A DNA stretch of 64,000 bases from UBA6136 sp044350805 (GCA_044350805.1 JBILGU010000008.1:1-64000), one strand, 5' to 3'. Numbered from the stretch's first letter, positions 7,823 through 17,346 are shown. A program made the numbers and translations. Notes: generated by a model not told the origin, from the letters alone.

Positions 7823-7955
7823 TCAGTCCGAGGGAGTGGTGTTAGGAAGGACATTCGCACCCGCTGTGTTAGGCGGCGCGAATCGGTAGGGGATAGATAG
7901 CCTCATTTTGCACAAGCCAAACCGGCGGTGCAAGGGAGGCTGATCTGAGCTTGGG

Positions 7956-9317
7956 TCAACGCGCACGCGATGGGAAAATGCGGCGATAGATCAGAACAGT
8001 GCTCAGACCCGTGCCTGCAATGATCAAAACACCCATAGTGAGAAATGCAAGGGCACGCCAAAGGGCGTAGTCAATGATCCGCTGCGCAGAACTTTCCGTC
8101 ATTTCGCCCAATTTTTTTAGCTCTGGGGAACCACTCTCCGAGGAGATTTTCGCCAGTAATCCCTGAAGACTTGTCGACATGTGATCAATGCGTTCTGCCG
8201 AAGCACCCCAATCCTGAATGCTGAAAGGAGGATCTTCAGGGTGAGCCAAAGCGTCTTTATCCATCTGATCAAGAAGGGCGCGATAAGTGACCAAAACCTC
8301 CCTCGCCGCCTCGGCCATCTTTGTTCCTTGAGCAAAAGTGTTCGATGAATCCCTAGAAAGTTTGTCCAGACCCTCCTGTTGTTCCTTCAGACGTGCCATT
8401 AAAGTCTCCTGTTCACGATGGATGACGTCAGGAAGGCTCGCAACGGCAAGGCTAAAACGTTCGCTTGATTTAGAGATACCTTCTGCACTGTCGATCACAG
8501 AGGAGATCTCCGGCATTCGGCTTGTTCGATAGGCAAGCAATTCCATTTGCCATTCCATCAATTGCGGAATCCTTTGGGTCAGAAAAAGGGTTCTCTCCCC
8601 AAAAAGTCGGGTCTCGGCCAGTTCTCTGGTTGCTGGGTCGAGAGAGGCCAGTGGATCCAGATCCAGCAAGCTGAAGACGCTATACGACCCATCATTCTGA
8701 ACGGTTTGGTTTGCCACTTTGAGAATTTGGTTAACTGTCGAGATGTTGGCCAACTCCCCAATGTTATGTTCGGATGAGGGATGGTTTTTATGCCAACGAT
8801 CAATGACCTGATGAAGTTCCTCGATCTGAAGCGGTGTGAGGATTTTGGCTGCGAACTCTTCAAGTTCACGATTACGCTCATCGAGAACCTTAGCCATCGG
8901 TAGCGCAGAGTCCCCAAACTGAACAGGCCGCCAGTATTCATCAATACTCAGCCGCATCGACTTGGTGTAAATGAGCGTGCTGATCAGGTTGTTCAGAGAG
9001 TTTGATCCGGTCACCAGAGCAATCATGTCCGAACTCAGCCGCACCTTGGCTATCACAATGAATTCACGCTCCACCGGAACCCCATTTCGTTTCAGAGATT
9101 CTGTGGCTAACGAGGCTGAAATGATGAAATTATCTGCAAATCGGAGAAGGGTTTCTTGAAGGCTAACCGGATCATAGGTTCGGTCGCGGTCAGTCCCAAA
9201 TGGAATGGAGCGAATGGCTGCGACGGGGAGTTCCGCGGCTTTTTGAATCAAGGTACAAGCGCTTAGTGAGATCAGAAGGGCCATGAGGCCTAGAAAGCAT
9301 GAAGGGTGCGTTTTCAC
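7956..9317 (-). CDS. Lipoprotein of unknown function with C-terminal membrane helix
   Basis: I do not recognise a named family. The 453-residue protein starts at GTG with GAGGA nine bases upstream. A signal peptide ends in the lipobox LSAC. A long, mostly helical middle with acidic and leucine-rich stretches (coiled-coil-like around 260-320) follows, and then one clear membrane helix near the end (LAFLTMGVLIIAGTGLSTVL) with a basic tail RRIFPSRAR. A lipid anchor plus a C-terminal helix suggests a protein spanning or bridging the envelope. It lies upstream of mreB on the same strand and downstream of ypjD, with no overlap. Confidence 0.7.
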   Translation of the reverse strand: MKTHPSCFLGLMALLISLSACTLIQKAAELPVAAIRSIPFGTDRDRTYDPVSLQETLLRFADNFIISASLATESLKRNGVPVEREFIVIAKVRLSSDMIALVTGSNSLNNLISTLIYTKSMRLSIDEYWRPVQFGDSALPMAKVLDERNRELEEFAAKILTPLQIEELHQVIDRWHKNHPSSEHNIGELANISTVNQILKVANQTVQNDGSYSVFSLLDLDPLASLDPATRELAETRLFGERTLFLTQRIPQLMEWQMELLAYRTSRMPEISSVIDSAEGISKSSERFSLAVASLPDVIHREQETLMARLKEQQEGLDKLSRDSSNTFAQGTKMAEAAREVLVTYRALLDQMDKDALAHPEDPPFSIQDWGASAERIDHMSTSLQGLLAKISSESGSPELKKLGEMTESSAQRIIDYALWRALAFLTMGVLIIAGTGLSTVLIYRRIFPSRAR

Positions 9318-9343
9318 AGAATCAATCCTCGAAGAGTCACGTC

Positions 9344-10165
9344 CTAGACCCGCTTGAGAATGAGTTCAATCACCAGTTTGCTTCCAAGGTAAGCGAGCAA
9401 CAGCGTGGCAAAGCCCGCAAGCGTCCAACGAATGGCGACAATCCCGCGCCAACCAAATCGGATGCGCCCGAAAAGCAACGTGCTAAAGACAAGCCAGGCT
9501 ATCAGGGCGAGTACGGTCTTATGGGCCAGGTGTTGGGCGAACATGTTCTCAAGGAAAACGAATCCTGAGGCCAGCGAGAGCGTGAGGAATAGTAAGCCCG
9601 AGCCGATCAGGCTGAACATCAACGACTCCATGCTTTCAAGCGAGGGGAGGGATTTGAGGATCCACGCATTGAAGTAACGGCGGCGAAGGCAGGCATCCTG
9701 AATGAGGAGCAGGATGCCCTGAATCGAGGCTATGCCGAGAAAACTGAATGCGACGAGCGAACTCAGAACGTGAATGGTCATCCCTGGGGAAGAGTGATGC
9801 AAGGGACGCAAGGGTTCAGGGAAGGTTTCACCCAAAACAAGAATGATTGCTGTGAGGGGAAACGTCACGATACCCAGCTGTTCAACCGGACGCAGTGCTG
9901 CGGTAATGATGATCAAGACGTTCGTAATCAGCATCACAAGAGACATGGCATGGAGTAGGCTGAAATTCAGGTTGGCGCCAAAATCACTTGCCGAAAGCCA
10001 GGCAAAACCATGGAGGCCGGTTGCCAGGAGTGCCAGCGGCAAGCAACCCCAACGTTGAAGACCCTGAACTCCGTCGTGCGGATGGACTCTAAGCGAAGCG
10101 AGCCTAAGGGCAAGCGCGAATAGATATGCCCAGATGACGTAATTTGTGAGCGAAACCGTGTCCAT
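9344..10165 (-). CDS. ypjD: YpjD/CcsA-type inner-membrane protein
   Basis: I start at the ATG giving MDTVSLTNYVIWAY (273 residues) because GGGAGAGG lies just before it; the frame extends further but without a ribosome site. The protein has about eight hydrophobic helices and histidines in helices of the type HVLSSLVAFSFLG and HKTVLALIAWLVF. This matches the cytochrome c assembly (CcsA/HemX) superfamily that in gammaproteobacteria is encoded divergently from ffh. E. coli YpjD/CorE is implicated in divalent-cation handling. The neighbour and topology support ypjD over a true cytochrome assembly factor. Confidence 0.85.
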   Translation of the reverse strand: MDTVSLTNYVIWAYLFALALRLASLRVHPHDGVQGLQRWGCLPLALLATGLHGFAWLSASDFGANLNFSLLHAMSLVMLITNVLIIITAALRPVEQLGIVTFPLTAIILVLGETFPEPLRPLHHSSPGMTIHVLSSLVAFSFLGIASIQGILLLIQDACLRRRYFNAWILKSLPSLESMESLMFSLIGSGLLFLTLSLASGFVFLENMFAQHLAHKTVLALIAWLVFSTLLFGRIRFGWRGIVAIRWTLAGFATLLLAYLGSKLVIELILKRV

Positions 10166-10257
10166 TGAACCTCTCCCAGTGCGGCTAGTCTGGCATAATG
10201 CGCGCCCTAGATGAAGCAATTGCCCGAGAATGGGCAGACCCATAAAGGTATTTCCGG

Positions 10258-11625
10258 ATGTTTGATAACCTGACCGAACGACTCACCCTTTCCCTCAAGA
10301 AAATCCGTGGCCAAGGGCGCCTTACGGAGGCTAACATTCAGGATACGCTGAGAGAGGTCCGAATGGCCCTCTTGGAGGCTGACGTGGCGTTGCCTGTGGT
10401 GAAAGACTTCATCGAGCAGGTCAAAACCCGTGCATTGGGACAGGATGTCCAAGGCAGCCTAAGTCCCGGGCAGTCCTTCATAAAGATCGTCAATGAAGAA
10501 CTGATCTCGGTGATGGGCAACGCAAATGAAAAGCTTAACCTTGCCACCCAGCCTCCAGCTGTCATTCTGATGGCAGGCCTTCAAGGGGCAGGTAAGACGA
10601 CGACTGTGGCTAAATTAGCCAAGTATCTCAAGGAGAGCGAGCGCCGTTCTGTGGTCGTGGCCAGCGCAGACGTCTATCGTCCTGCAGCCATCGAACAGCT
10701 TAAAACCCTTGCTGCCGAGGTCGGGGCGGAGTTTTTTCCCAGTGAATCGACGCAAAAGCCATTGGATATTGCCAGGGCTGCTCTGGAATACACACGAAAG
10801 CGTTACAAGGATGTTCTGATTCTGGATACCGCCGGCCGTCTCCATGTGGACGAGGCGATGATGGACGAAATTCAGGAGCTGCATCGCGAAATCAACCCCA
10901 TTGAGACCCTTTTCGTCGTTGATGCGATGACTGGTCAGGATGCAGCCAATACGGCGAAATCATTCGGTGATGCCTTGCCATTGACCGGGGTTGTCCTCAC
11001 CAAGACGGATGGTGATGCGCGCGGGGGGGCGGCTCTCTCTGTTCGCCATATTACGGGCAAGCCGATCAAGTTCCTCGGGGTTGGTGAAAAAACGACAGCA
11101 CTGGAGCGCTTTCATCCGGATCGAATTGCCTCTCGCATTCTTGGTATGGGTGATGTGCTCTCTTTGATTGAAGATGCTGAGCGGACCATTGACAAAGCCA
11201 AGGCCGAAAAGCTGGTCAAAAAAATTCAGAAGGGCGCCAGCTTCAACCTCAATGACTACTATGATCAGTTACAGCAGCTGAAAAACATGGGGGGCATAAC
11301 CGCCATGATGGATAAGCTTCCCGGCATGGGGGCTGTCCCTCAGCATGTAAAAGAACAGGTCAACGACGATGCCTGGAAGCGCCAGATCGTCATTATTGAA
11401 TCAATGACATTGAAAGAACGTCGTGATCCTGATCTGATCAATACGTCTCGAAAAGAACGTATTGCCAAGGGCTCTGGGTCAGATATGCAGGATGTCAACA
11501 AGATGCTGAAGCAGTTCGATCAGATGCAAAAGATGATGAAGAAGTTCAAGAAGGGCAATCTGATGAACATGATGCGCGGTGCAGGTGGCAATATTGCCCG
11601 CGGCATGAATTTCAGAGGCGTCTGA
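10258..11625 (+). CDS. ffh: Signal recognition particle GTPase Ffh
   Basis: Ffh binds 4.5S RNA and signal peptides of nascent inner-membrane proteins and delivers ribosomes to FtsY. The 455 residues show the N domain (1-90), the G domain with GLQGAGKTTT (about 104-113), DTAGRL and TKTDGDARGG, and a methionine-rich M domain ending in KMMKKFKKGNLMNMMRG. The length is normal. It is divergent from ypjD with a 92-base gap. Confidence 0.98.
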   Translation: MFDNLTERLTLSLKKIRGQGRLTEANIQDTLREVRMALLEADVALPVVKDFIEQVKTRALGQDVQGSLSPGQSFIKIVNEELISVMGNANEKLNLATQPPAVILMAGLQGAGKTTTVAKLAKYLKESERRSVVVASADVYRPAAIEQLKTLAAEVGAEFFPSESTQKPLDIARAALEYTRKRYKDVLILDTAGRLHVDEAMMDEIQELHREINPIETLFVVDAMTGQDAANTAKSFGDALPLTGVVLTKTDGDARGGAALSVRHITGKPIKFLGVGEKTTALERFHPDRIASRILGMGDVLSLIEDAERTIDKAKAEKLVKKIQKGASFNLNDYYDQLQQLKNMGGITAMMDKLPGMGAVPQHVKEQVNDDAWKRQIVIIESMTLKERRDPDLINTSRKERIAKGSGSDMQDVNKMLKQFDQMQKMMKKFKKGNLMNMMRGAGGNIARGMNFRGV

Positions 11626-11637
11626 ACAGGTTCACTC

Positions 11638-12426
11638 TCAACGAGCGAGTCGGTTTTCGAGAACGACAAACCAGGGGCGTCGCTCGGAGGGCTTCAGTCG
11701 TCCGTTAGGCCCCGTCTCGATGGTCGACTTGCTGACCGAGTTGCGCACATTGCCGCCTAATGCATCGACCTGATTGCCCCGGACATCGGTGACAATATCG
11801 CAATGGAGTTTGGTGTGTCCCATCAGCACACTTCCAGTATCCATGGCGTCGTACACCGGAATAAACCCCGAGTTTCCTCGGGTCGCACAAATCAGGTCGC
11901 CAGGCCTTGGGGAATAGTCATTCATTTTGTGGGTTGTGAAGGCTGCTGTGGCCTGATGATTGCCCGCAAAGTATCGGATGTAATTCCAATGGGCATCCGA
12001 AGGTGGAAATTCCAGATCGCTCAAGCCTGATGTTTGCATCACCCAGCTGATGAAAGCAGCTGACCAAGGTTGCTTGCAGTCATATCCATCAAGTCTCGGT
12101 TTGCCAACGCTACGCCAATAGACATTGACACGATTCGCGTAGGCTTCACCGTCATCCTCCCATTTACCGACTAGTGGCATCGACTCATGGCTATCATCAA
12201 TGATGACGCTTTGTTTTCCGAAAAAGTCCCATTCGGCTTCCGCTGTTTTCAAAATCTGATCCACGCGACTTCCGCGTCGGGGTCTATCAGTAGAAGGTCC
12301 GGCCGCGTTCAGCTTTGCATTCTCTGCGCCCTGATTCGACGTGATTTTCTTTGAGCTACAGCCACTCACCAAAAAGAGGATGATGAGCGCAAAGGGAGCT
12401 AACTTCATGCGATGTGTGATGATCAT
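11638..12426 (-). CDS. DUF2272 lipoprotein, possible NlpC/P60-like cysteine enzyme
   Basis: I place the start at the ATG at 12426, one base after the stop of the upstream gene, giving MIITHRMKLAPFALIILFLV and the lipobox VSGC. The internal ATG at 12408 is also possible. The mature part contains YDCKQPWSAAFISWVMQTSG, the DUF2272 signature with a candidate catalytic cysteine, and a later GHTKLHCDIVTDVRG with a candidate histidine. DUF2272 is thought to resemble NlpC/P60 and CHAP peptidases. It is likely a lipid-anchored periplasmic protein. It is translated directly after a large exported protein with a similar Cys-His pattern, so the pair probably works together. Confidence 0.75.
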   Translation of the reverse strand: MIITHRMKLAPFALIILFLVSGCSSKKITSNQGAENAKLNAAGPSTDRPRRGSRVDQILKTAEAEWDFFGKQSVIIDDSHESMPLVGKWEDDGEAYANRVNVYWRSVGKPRLDGYDCKQPWSAAFISWVMQTSGLSDLEFPPSDAHWNYIRYFAGNHQATAAFTTHKMNDYSPRPGDLICATRGNSGFIPVYDAMDTGSVLMGHTKLHCDIVTDVRGNQVDALGGNVRNSVSKSTIETGPNGRLKPSERRPWFVVLENRLAR

Positions 12427-12427
12427 C

Positions 12428-14227
12428 TCAGCGTGAGGGGCGTTGGGTGTTTCTGAACCATGTCCGGTATTGATCCATGCGGCTCGCCTGGTCTTGGGGT
12501 GCTTGTCGCAAGCAGGGTTGGTACTCTTCGGTACCTGGTGAGGCTCCCCATCGCCGTTCCGCGCAATCATTCGGGTTGTAACCGACTTCGAGGGCGTCCC
12601 GTCGTTCAAAGAGTTCAGCCAGCGTCAGTCCGTAAGAACTGCCATCACTTCGAAGGTAGTTGAAGCGAATGGCTTGAATTCTCTCCTGATGATGCAGCGC
12701 TATGTCTTCTGCAGTCTTCTCAGCCAAACCTGCTTCAACATTGAATAGTTCCGGGTGACGCCTGATCTGATCAGGAAATTTGGAAACAACCTTAAGAGCA
12801 ATCAAGAGGCGCATGTCTCTGGAGGGGCTTGCATAATCTTCCCAAGCTCCCGTGGTTTCGAAGATCGATGCACCTGAGGGCATCGCAATAACGCCACCAC
12901 GATGCGCTTTGGCGTAAGTCTCCCCGTTTTGAACAGCGCTCACGCGGGTTTGAACCTGTTCGATGAGCGCGCTCAGTTTGCTTTCGTAAGCATCAATGGG
13001 TTTTAAACCGGCCGGATTAATGGCTCGTTCCATGGCGGCATAAAAGTCTTCACTCGGCAGATGTTCTTGTTCCATCGAGAATTGGCCTGCAGGCGCACTC
13101 ATGCTGAGTTGGCTATTGGACGCAAGACTAAGACGCCCTTCATCCCGGAGTATCGGTCTAAATGCCTTAAAGCCCGGCCCTGCGCCTGGCGTGTCGGCGA
13201 ATAGGAAATTCCCCTCCCAGAATCGTTTTCGTGTGACCGAATTGTCCGGTTGGGCATCAGCGGCCAAAAGAACCCCGGCCTGACCATTGCTTGGTGCAAT
13301 CCATTTAGCGATGATCAGTGTATGACCATAGGGATCTGCGTAAACGCTGCCCGGCCAAAGTGAATTACGGGTCAATTCGAGCGGATAGAAATCGGTTGAT
13401 TCATCCCGAATGGCAGTTCGTGCGCTGCCTGAGTGGACTGTATCAAAGAGCTTTCTTGAGAATTGCGTAAATCCCTGGGCATTCAAGTTCTGGTTGGAGA
13501 AGCGGTCATCGAGTGTGGCACTCCCACAATGAGGAGCGCGTCCACTGGCTCCTCGGTCGCAGGCACGGTATGCCATCGGCAAACCCATTTTCCAGGCAAA
13601 ATAAGCACGAAGGAAATAGGGGAGGTCAGCACAATCGGGAGTGGCTGGGAGCCGAGCGTCTTCATTCAGCCCGAGCGCGTTGTATAGAAAATTTCTTTCA
13701 GGATCCCTAAGAACCGGTTCGAGAGAGCGAAAACTGAGTTCTTCCTCAGGCGGCCCATCAAAGAGTTGCGCAATCCATCCCGCATAGAAAGCTTCCATGG
13801 ACTGAGTCCATTCCCGAGGACTTTCAAGTTTTGCTTTACCAGGCTCGAGTTTTCGGCAGGCCAGAGCCGAATTGCCCCTGAAGACGATAATTTTTGAGCT
13901 TCCCGTCAGTGGGAGTTGAGTCTCGGCATCCAAAGTGTAAGGCGGACCATCACTAGAATGTGTACGGAGCATTTCTGTACCCGCTTCAGTCTCAAGGGTA
14001 AGCCCATTCAATGCGCCATCAAGAGAGATCGCCTTGATTCTGAAATGATCACCAGGCCCCGGATCATTGGGGGATATTTGAATCCAGCTCGATTCGGATT
14101 GGATGCAGTCGCCCTCGAACGCCAACAAAGTTTGGGTGTTAAAAAATCCGATGGCGATCGCAAAAACAAGATTCAAAGATGGGTGCATGGCCGCGTGGAG
14201 AGTGTGTCGGCTGGTCAAACGTTGCAT
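12428..14227 (-). CDS. Exported protein of unknown function with transglutaminase-like Cys/His motifs
   Basis: The 599-residue protein has an N-terminal signal segment (SLNLVFAIAIGFFNTQTLLA). I cannot assign a family with certainty. Around C199 the sequence TPDCADLPYFLRAYFAWKMG looks like the cysteine helix of papain/transglutaminase-fold proteins. H302 in DPYGHTLIIAKW fits the histidine strand, and an aspartate may come later. The N-terminal 40-150 region, starting FEGDCIQSESSW, is beta-rich. The C-terminal 200 residues are helical. It is followed after one base by the DUF2272 lipoprotein, so the two are co-transcribed. Confidence 0.6.
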   Translation of the reverse strand: MQRLTSRHTLHAAMHPSLNLVFAIAIGFFNTQTLLAFEGDCIQSESSWIQISPNDPGPGDHFRIKAISLDGALNGLTLETEAGTEMLRTHSSDGPPYTLDAETQLPLTGSSKIIVFRGNSALACRKLEPGKAKLESPREWTQSMEAFYAGWIAQLFDGPPEEELSFRSLEPVLRDPERNFLYNALGLNEDARLPATPDCADLPYFLRAYFAWKMGLPMAYRACDRGASGRAPHCGSATLDDRFSNQNLNAQGFTQFSRKLFDTVHSGSARTAIRDESTDFYPLELTRNSLWPGSVYADPYGHTLIIAKWIAPSNGQAGVLLAADAQPDNSVTRKRFWEGNFLFADTPGAGPGFKAFRPILRDEGRLSLASNSQLSMSAPAGQFSMEQEHLPSEDFYAAMERAINPAGLKPIDAYESKLSALIEQVQTRVSAVQNGETYAKAHRGGVIAMPSGASIFETTGAWEDYASPSRDMRLLIALKVVSKFPDQIRRHPELFNVEAGLAEKTAEDIALHHQERIQAIRFNYLRSDGSSYGLTLAELFERRDALEVGYNPNDCAERRWGASPGTEEYQPCLRQAPQDQASRMDQYRTWFRNTQRPSR

Positions 14228-14275
14228 TGAAATTTAGCACAGACTGAATTAGGCGAACGGTGTTAGATTGCAGCC

Positions 14276-14821
14276 ATGTCCTCTAATCATGAAATTCAGA
14301 ATTTTTTTAGGTACTGCCCCCTTTGCGGCAAAGCGGGTCCCCAGGTCTTGAGCGGGCGTGAACTGAATTGTTCTCACTGCGGTTTCCGCTTTTTTTTCAA
14401 CATTGCTGCGGCAGCCGGTGCTTTTGTTTTGCGCGATCGAGAACTGATCTTGTGTGTTCGCGGCAAGGAGCCGGGTCTTGGGCGGCTGGATGTTCCGGGT
14501 GGCTTCATCGAATTTGATGAAACTCTGGAGCAGGGCCTTCGGAGGGAGATTCGGGAGGAGTTGGGTATTGAGGTAGGCGCATTGTCCTACCTGGCCAGTG
14601 CGCCCAATGACTACCGCTTTGCGGGTGTGCCCTATAAGACATCGGATGTCTTTTTCCGAACTACCGCCTCTTCCGATGCTGTTTTGGTTCCTCAGGATGA
14701 CGTGGCGGGGTATGAATTGTTCAATCCATTGCGCGTGGATCCGGAGGCTTTCGCATTCGAGTCGACGCGTCAGGGATATCTTCACCTAGTCAGAATTTTG
14801 CGCGAGGAAGGCTGGACTTAG
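14276..14821 (+). CDS. Zinc-ribbon Nudix hydrolase
   Basis: The N-terminal ribbon is formed by CPLC (residues 14-17) and CSHC (about 33-36). The Nudix box is intact: GGFIEFDETLEQG, then RREIREELGIEV. This box fits the consensus better than that of the other zinc-ribbon Nudix gene at 5521. Substrate unknown; relatives act on NADH, ADP-ribose or GDP-sugars. The 3' end overlaps the end of a convergent Nudix gene by 36 bases, so both proteins use the same DNA for their C-termini. A clear ribosome site is not visible before the ATG. Confidence 0.88.
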   Translation: MSSNHEIQNFFRYCPLCGKAGPQVLSGRELNCSHCGFRFFFNIAAAAGAFVLRDRELILCVRGKEPGLGRLDVPGGFIEFDETLEQGLRREIREELGIEVGALSYLASAPNDYRFAGVPYKTSDVFFRTTASSDAVLVPQDDVAGYELFNPLRVDPEAFAFESTRQGYLHLVRILREEGWT

Positions 14822-15346
14822 TGGTGAGGAAAGAAACTGCTCCCAGACGCGAAAAAAGGAGCGGGTCAACTGTTCGTTCTGATCGTGGATGAGGCTCAGG
14901 ATTTCTGACTCGGATACCCATTTCAGCATTTCGATTTCCTTTGCATTGGGGGTCAAGGGACCTGCGTAGCGGATGGCGTAAATCTGAACAAATTCCCATC
15001 CGGTCGATTCACAGGCATCAATGCGACCGATCGCCGTCAAAGATTGAGACGGGCTGATGCCCAGTTCTTCCTCAAGTTCCCGTTTGGCTGCGGTCTCGTA
15101 TGTCTCACCAAAATCCACGTGACCGGCCGAAGAGGTATCCCAGGCGCCCGGATTCACGTCCTTTGTCATGCTTCTTTTCTGAAGGCAGACATGGCCTTGG
15201 GTGTTGAAGACCAGAATGTGAACGGCTCGATGGCGAAGGCCTTCTTGATGGATTTCTCGTCGCGTCTTTGAGCCGACGACTTCATCGTCTTCATCGACAA
15301 TGGCCAGTAACTCAAGATCCGTGCTGTAGCTGATTTTAAGTGACAT
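14786..15346 (-). CDS. Nudix hydrolase, YfcD / IPP-isomerase-like
   Basis: The 186-residue protein starts with an acidic lead (LLAIVDEDDEVVGSKTRRE) and has HRAVHILVFN, LQKRS, and WDTSSAGHVDFGE leading into the Nudix helix RELEEELG. This layout matches the YfcD/YjhB-like branch that resembles type I isopentenyl-diphosphate isomerase. The isomerase-specific cysteine is not evident, so a hydrolase role is more likely. It converges on and overlaps the neighbouring Nudix gene. Confidence 0.85.
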   Translation of the reverse strand: MSLKISYSTDLELLAIVDEDDEVVGSKTRREIHQEGLRHRAVHILVFNTQGHVCLQKRSMTKDVNPGAWDTSSAGHVDFGETYETAAKRELEEELGISPSQSLTAIGRIDACESTGWEFVQIYAIRYAGPLTPNAKEIEMLKWVSESEILSLIHDQNEQLTRSFFRVWEQFLSSPLSPAFLAQNSD

Positions 15347-15418
15347 CTTCAGAGGGGGATTTGGGAGGTAATATGCAAATTAAATGCCTAAATGATGTCA
15401 GTAAAAGCGTTCAAGCCT

Positions 15419-15424
15419 TATAAT
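15419..15424 (+). promoter_or_regulatory. Candidate -10 element of typA
   Basis: A perfect TATAAT lies 42 bases before the typA ATG. No good -35 hexamer sits at 16-18 bases upstream. The leader that would result carries no clear ribosome site. Confidence 0.45.
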
Positions 15425-15465
15425 GGACGAATTTTGCCCAGTCCACCCAATTCAAATCTCCCCCA

Positions 15466-17289
15466 ATGATCGAAAAGCTTCGCAATATCGCCATTATCGC
15501 CCACGTCGATCATGGCAAGACCACGCTCGTAGACAAACTTTTGCAACAGTCCGGCACTTTTGCTTCTCATGAAAAAGTAGAAGAGCGTGTCATGGACTCA
15601 AACGCGCTTGAAAAGGAGCGTGGCATCACGATTCTTGCCAAGAACACAGCGATTGATTGGGGTGACTATCACATCAACATCGTTGACACCCCTGGCCATG
15701 CTGACTTCGGTGGCGAAGTCGAGCGCGTCTTGTCGATGGTTGATTCAGTGCTGCTCCTCGTCGACGCCGTGGATGGCCCAATGCCACAAACTCGATTTGT
15801 GACCCAAAAGGCCTTCGCACTGGGACTCAAGCCGATTGTTGTGATCAACAAGATCGATCGCCCGGGTGCTCGTGCACACTGGGTGCTCGATCAAACCTTC
15901 GACCTTTTTGATCGGCTTGGCGCCACAGAGGAGCAACTCGACTTCCCGGTGGTCTACGCCTCTGCCTTAAATGGATATGCCGGGGATTCTCCGGATGTTC
16001 GTGATGGCAACATGGATTATTTGTTTCAGACCATTGTCGACAAGGTCCATCATCCGAAAGTCGACGTCGAAGGAGGGTTCCAACTCCAAATCAGTCAGCT
16101 CGATTACAACAGCTATGTGGGGGTTATCGGGATCGGCCGTATCCAGCGGGGAACGATCAAGACCAATTCACCGGTTGTTGTAGTCAATCGTGATGGCTCG
16201 CAGCGAAATGCACGCGTACTTCAGGTGTTTGGCTTCAAGGGGCTTGAGAGAGTTGAGGTGCCGCAGGCGAACGCTGGTGACATCATCGCCTTTACCGGGA
16301 TCGATACCCTTGAAATTTCAGACACGCTTTGTTCCCCTGATGCGATCGAGGCTCTTCCGCCACTGACGGTGGACGAGCCGACGGTCAGCATGACCTTCCA
16401 GGTGAATAACTCCCCCTTCGCGGGCAAGGAAGGGAAGTTCGTCACCACTCGCCAAATACGTGAGCGTCTCCAGCGTGAGTTGCTTCATAACGTGGCGCTT
16501 CGGGTCGAGGATACCCAAGATCCTGACAAGTTTAAGGTTTCAGGGCGCGGAGAACTTCACCTTTCGATCCTCATCGAAAATATGCGCCGCGAAGGATATG
16601 AGCTCGGCGTATCGAGGCCGGAAGTCATCGTGAGAGAAATCGATGGTGAGCTGTGCGAGCCTTATGAGCAGGTCACGATCGAGGTCGAAGAGCTCAACCA
16701 GGGCGCGGTCATGGAAAAGATGGGCGAGCGCAAGGGTGATCTTCTTAATATGGTCCCCGATGGACAGGGACGCGTACGTCTTGAATACATGATCCCTTCT
16801 CGAGGCTTGATCGGATTCCAGACCGAGTTTATGACGGCGACGTCAGGTACGGGGCTTCTGTATCACGTTTTCGATCACTACGGTCCCGTCAAAAAAGGGA
16901 ATATCGGTCAACGCATCAACGGTGTCATGATCTCCATGGTTGCTGGCAAGGCGCTGGGATATGCGCTATTCAACCTTCAGGAGCGCGGACGGATGTTCAT
17001 TGAACATGGCGTTGAAGTTTATGAAGGGATGGTGATCGGCATTCACTCCAGAGACAATGATCTGGTGGTTAATCCAACCAAGGCCAAGCAGCTCACCAAT
17101 ATCCGCGCCGCTGGGACGGATGAAAACATCTTGCTGACTCCGCCCATCAAGATGAGCCTTGAACAGGCTCTGGAGTTCATTGATGACGATGAGCTCGTCG
17201 AAGTGACCCCCAAGACCATTCGTATCCGTAAAAAGCTCCTTCTTGAGCATGAGCGCAAAAAGGCCAGTCGCGGTTCTGCAAGCGAATAA
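15466..17289 (+). CDS. typA: Ribosome-associated GTPase TypA/BipA
   Basis: TypA is a translational GTPase that binds the 70S ribosome, helps late assembly of the large subunit, and supports growth at low temperature and under stress. The 607-residue protein has G1 AHVDHGKTTLVDKLL, G3 DTPGHADF and G4 NKIDRPGA. Domains similar to EF-G III and V follow, and a unique C-terminal domain ends in RKKLLLEHERKKASR. Length and motifs are normal. It is followed by a large hairpin and then gyrA on the same strand. Confidence 0.98.
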   Translation: MIEKLRNIAIIAHVDHGKTTLVDKLLQQSGTFASHEKVEERVMDSNALEKERGITILAKNTAIDWGDYHINIVDTPGHADFGGEVERVLSMVDSVLLLVDAVDGPMPQTRFVTQKAFALGLKPIVVINKIDRPGARAHWVLDQTFDLFDRLGATEEQLDFPVVYASALNGYAGDSPDVRDGNMDYLFQTIVDKVHHPKVDVEGGFQLQISQLDYNSYVGVIGIGRIQRGTIKTNSPVVVVNRDGSQRNARVLQVFGFKGLERVEVPQANAGDIIAFTGIDTLEISDTLCSPDAIEALPPLTVDEPTVSMTFQVNNSPFAGKEGKFVTTRQIRERLQRELLHNVALRVEDTQDPDKFKVSGRGELHLSILIENMRREGYELGVSRPEVIVREIDGELCEPYEQVTIEVEELNQGAVMEKMGERKGDLLNMVPDGQGRVRLEYMIPSRGLIGFQTEFMTATSGTGLLYHVFDHYGPVKKGNIGQRINGVMISMVAGKALGYALFNLQERGRMFIEHGVEVYEGMVIGIHSRDNDLVVNPTKAKQLTNIRAAGTDENILLTPPIKMSLEQALEFIDDDELVEVTPKTIRIRKKLLLEHERKKASRGSASE

Positions 17290-17308
17290 TTGATCTGCCG
17301 CGCCACTT

Positions 17309-17346
17309 CGCCCCAATGTGCTTGAGCCTAGAGCACCCTTGGGGCG
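17309..17346 (+). terminator. Long hairpin between typA and gyrA
   Basis: CGCCCCAA pairs with TTGGGGCG, and inside it GTGCT pairs with AGCAC around a nine-base loop. No T-run follows; instead the downstream arm runs straight into the gyrA promoter region. It may act as a weak terminator or transcript-end protector for typA. Confidence 0.5.

Noticed and set aside
13463..13710. Plus-strand frames inside the 599-codon minus-strand gene
   Set aside because: They are shadows of a long coding gene on the other strand with no features of their own.
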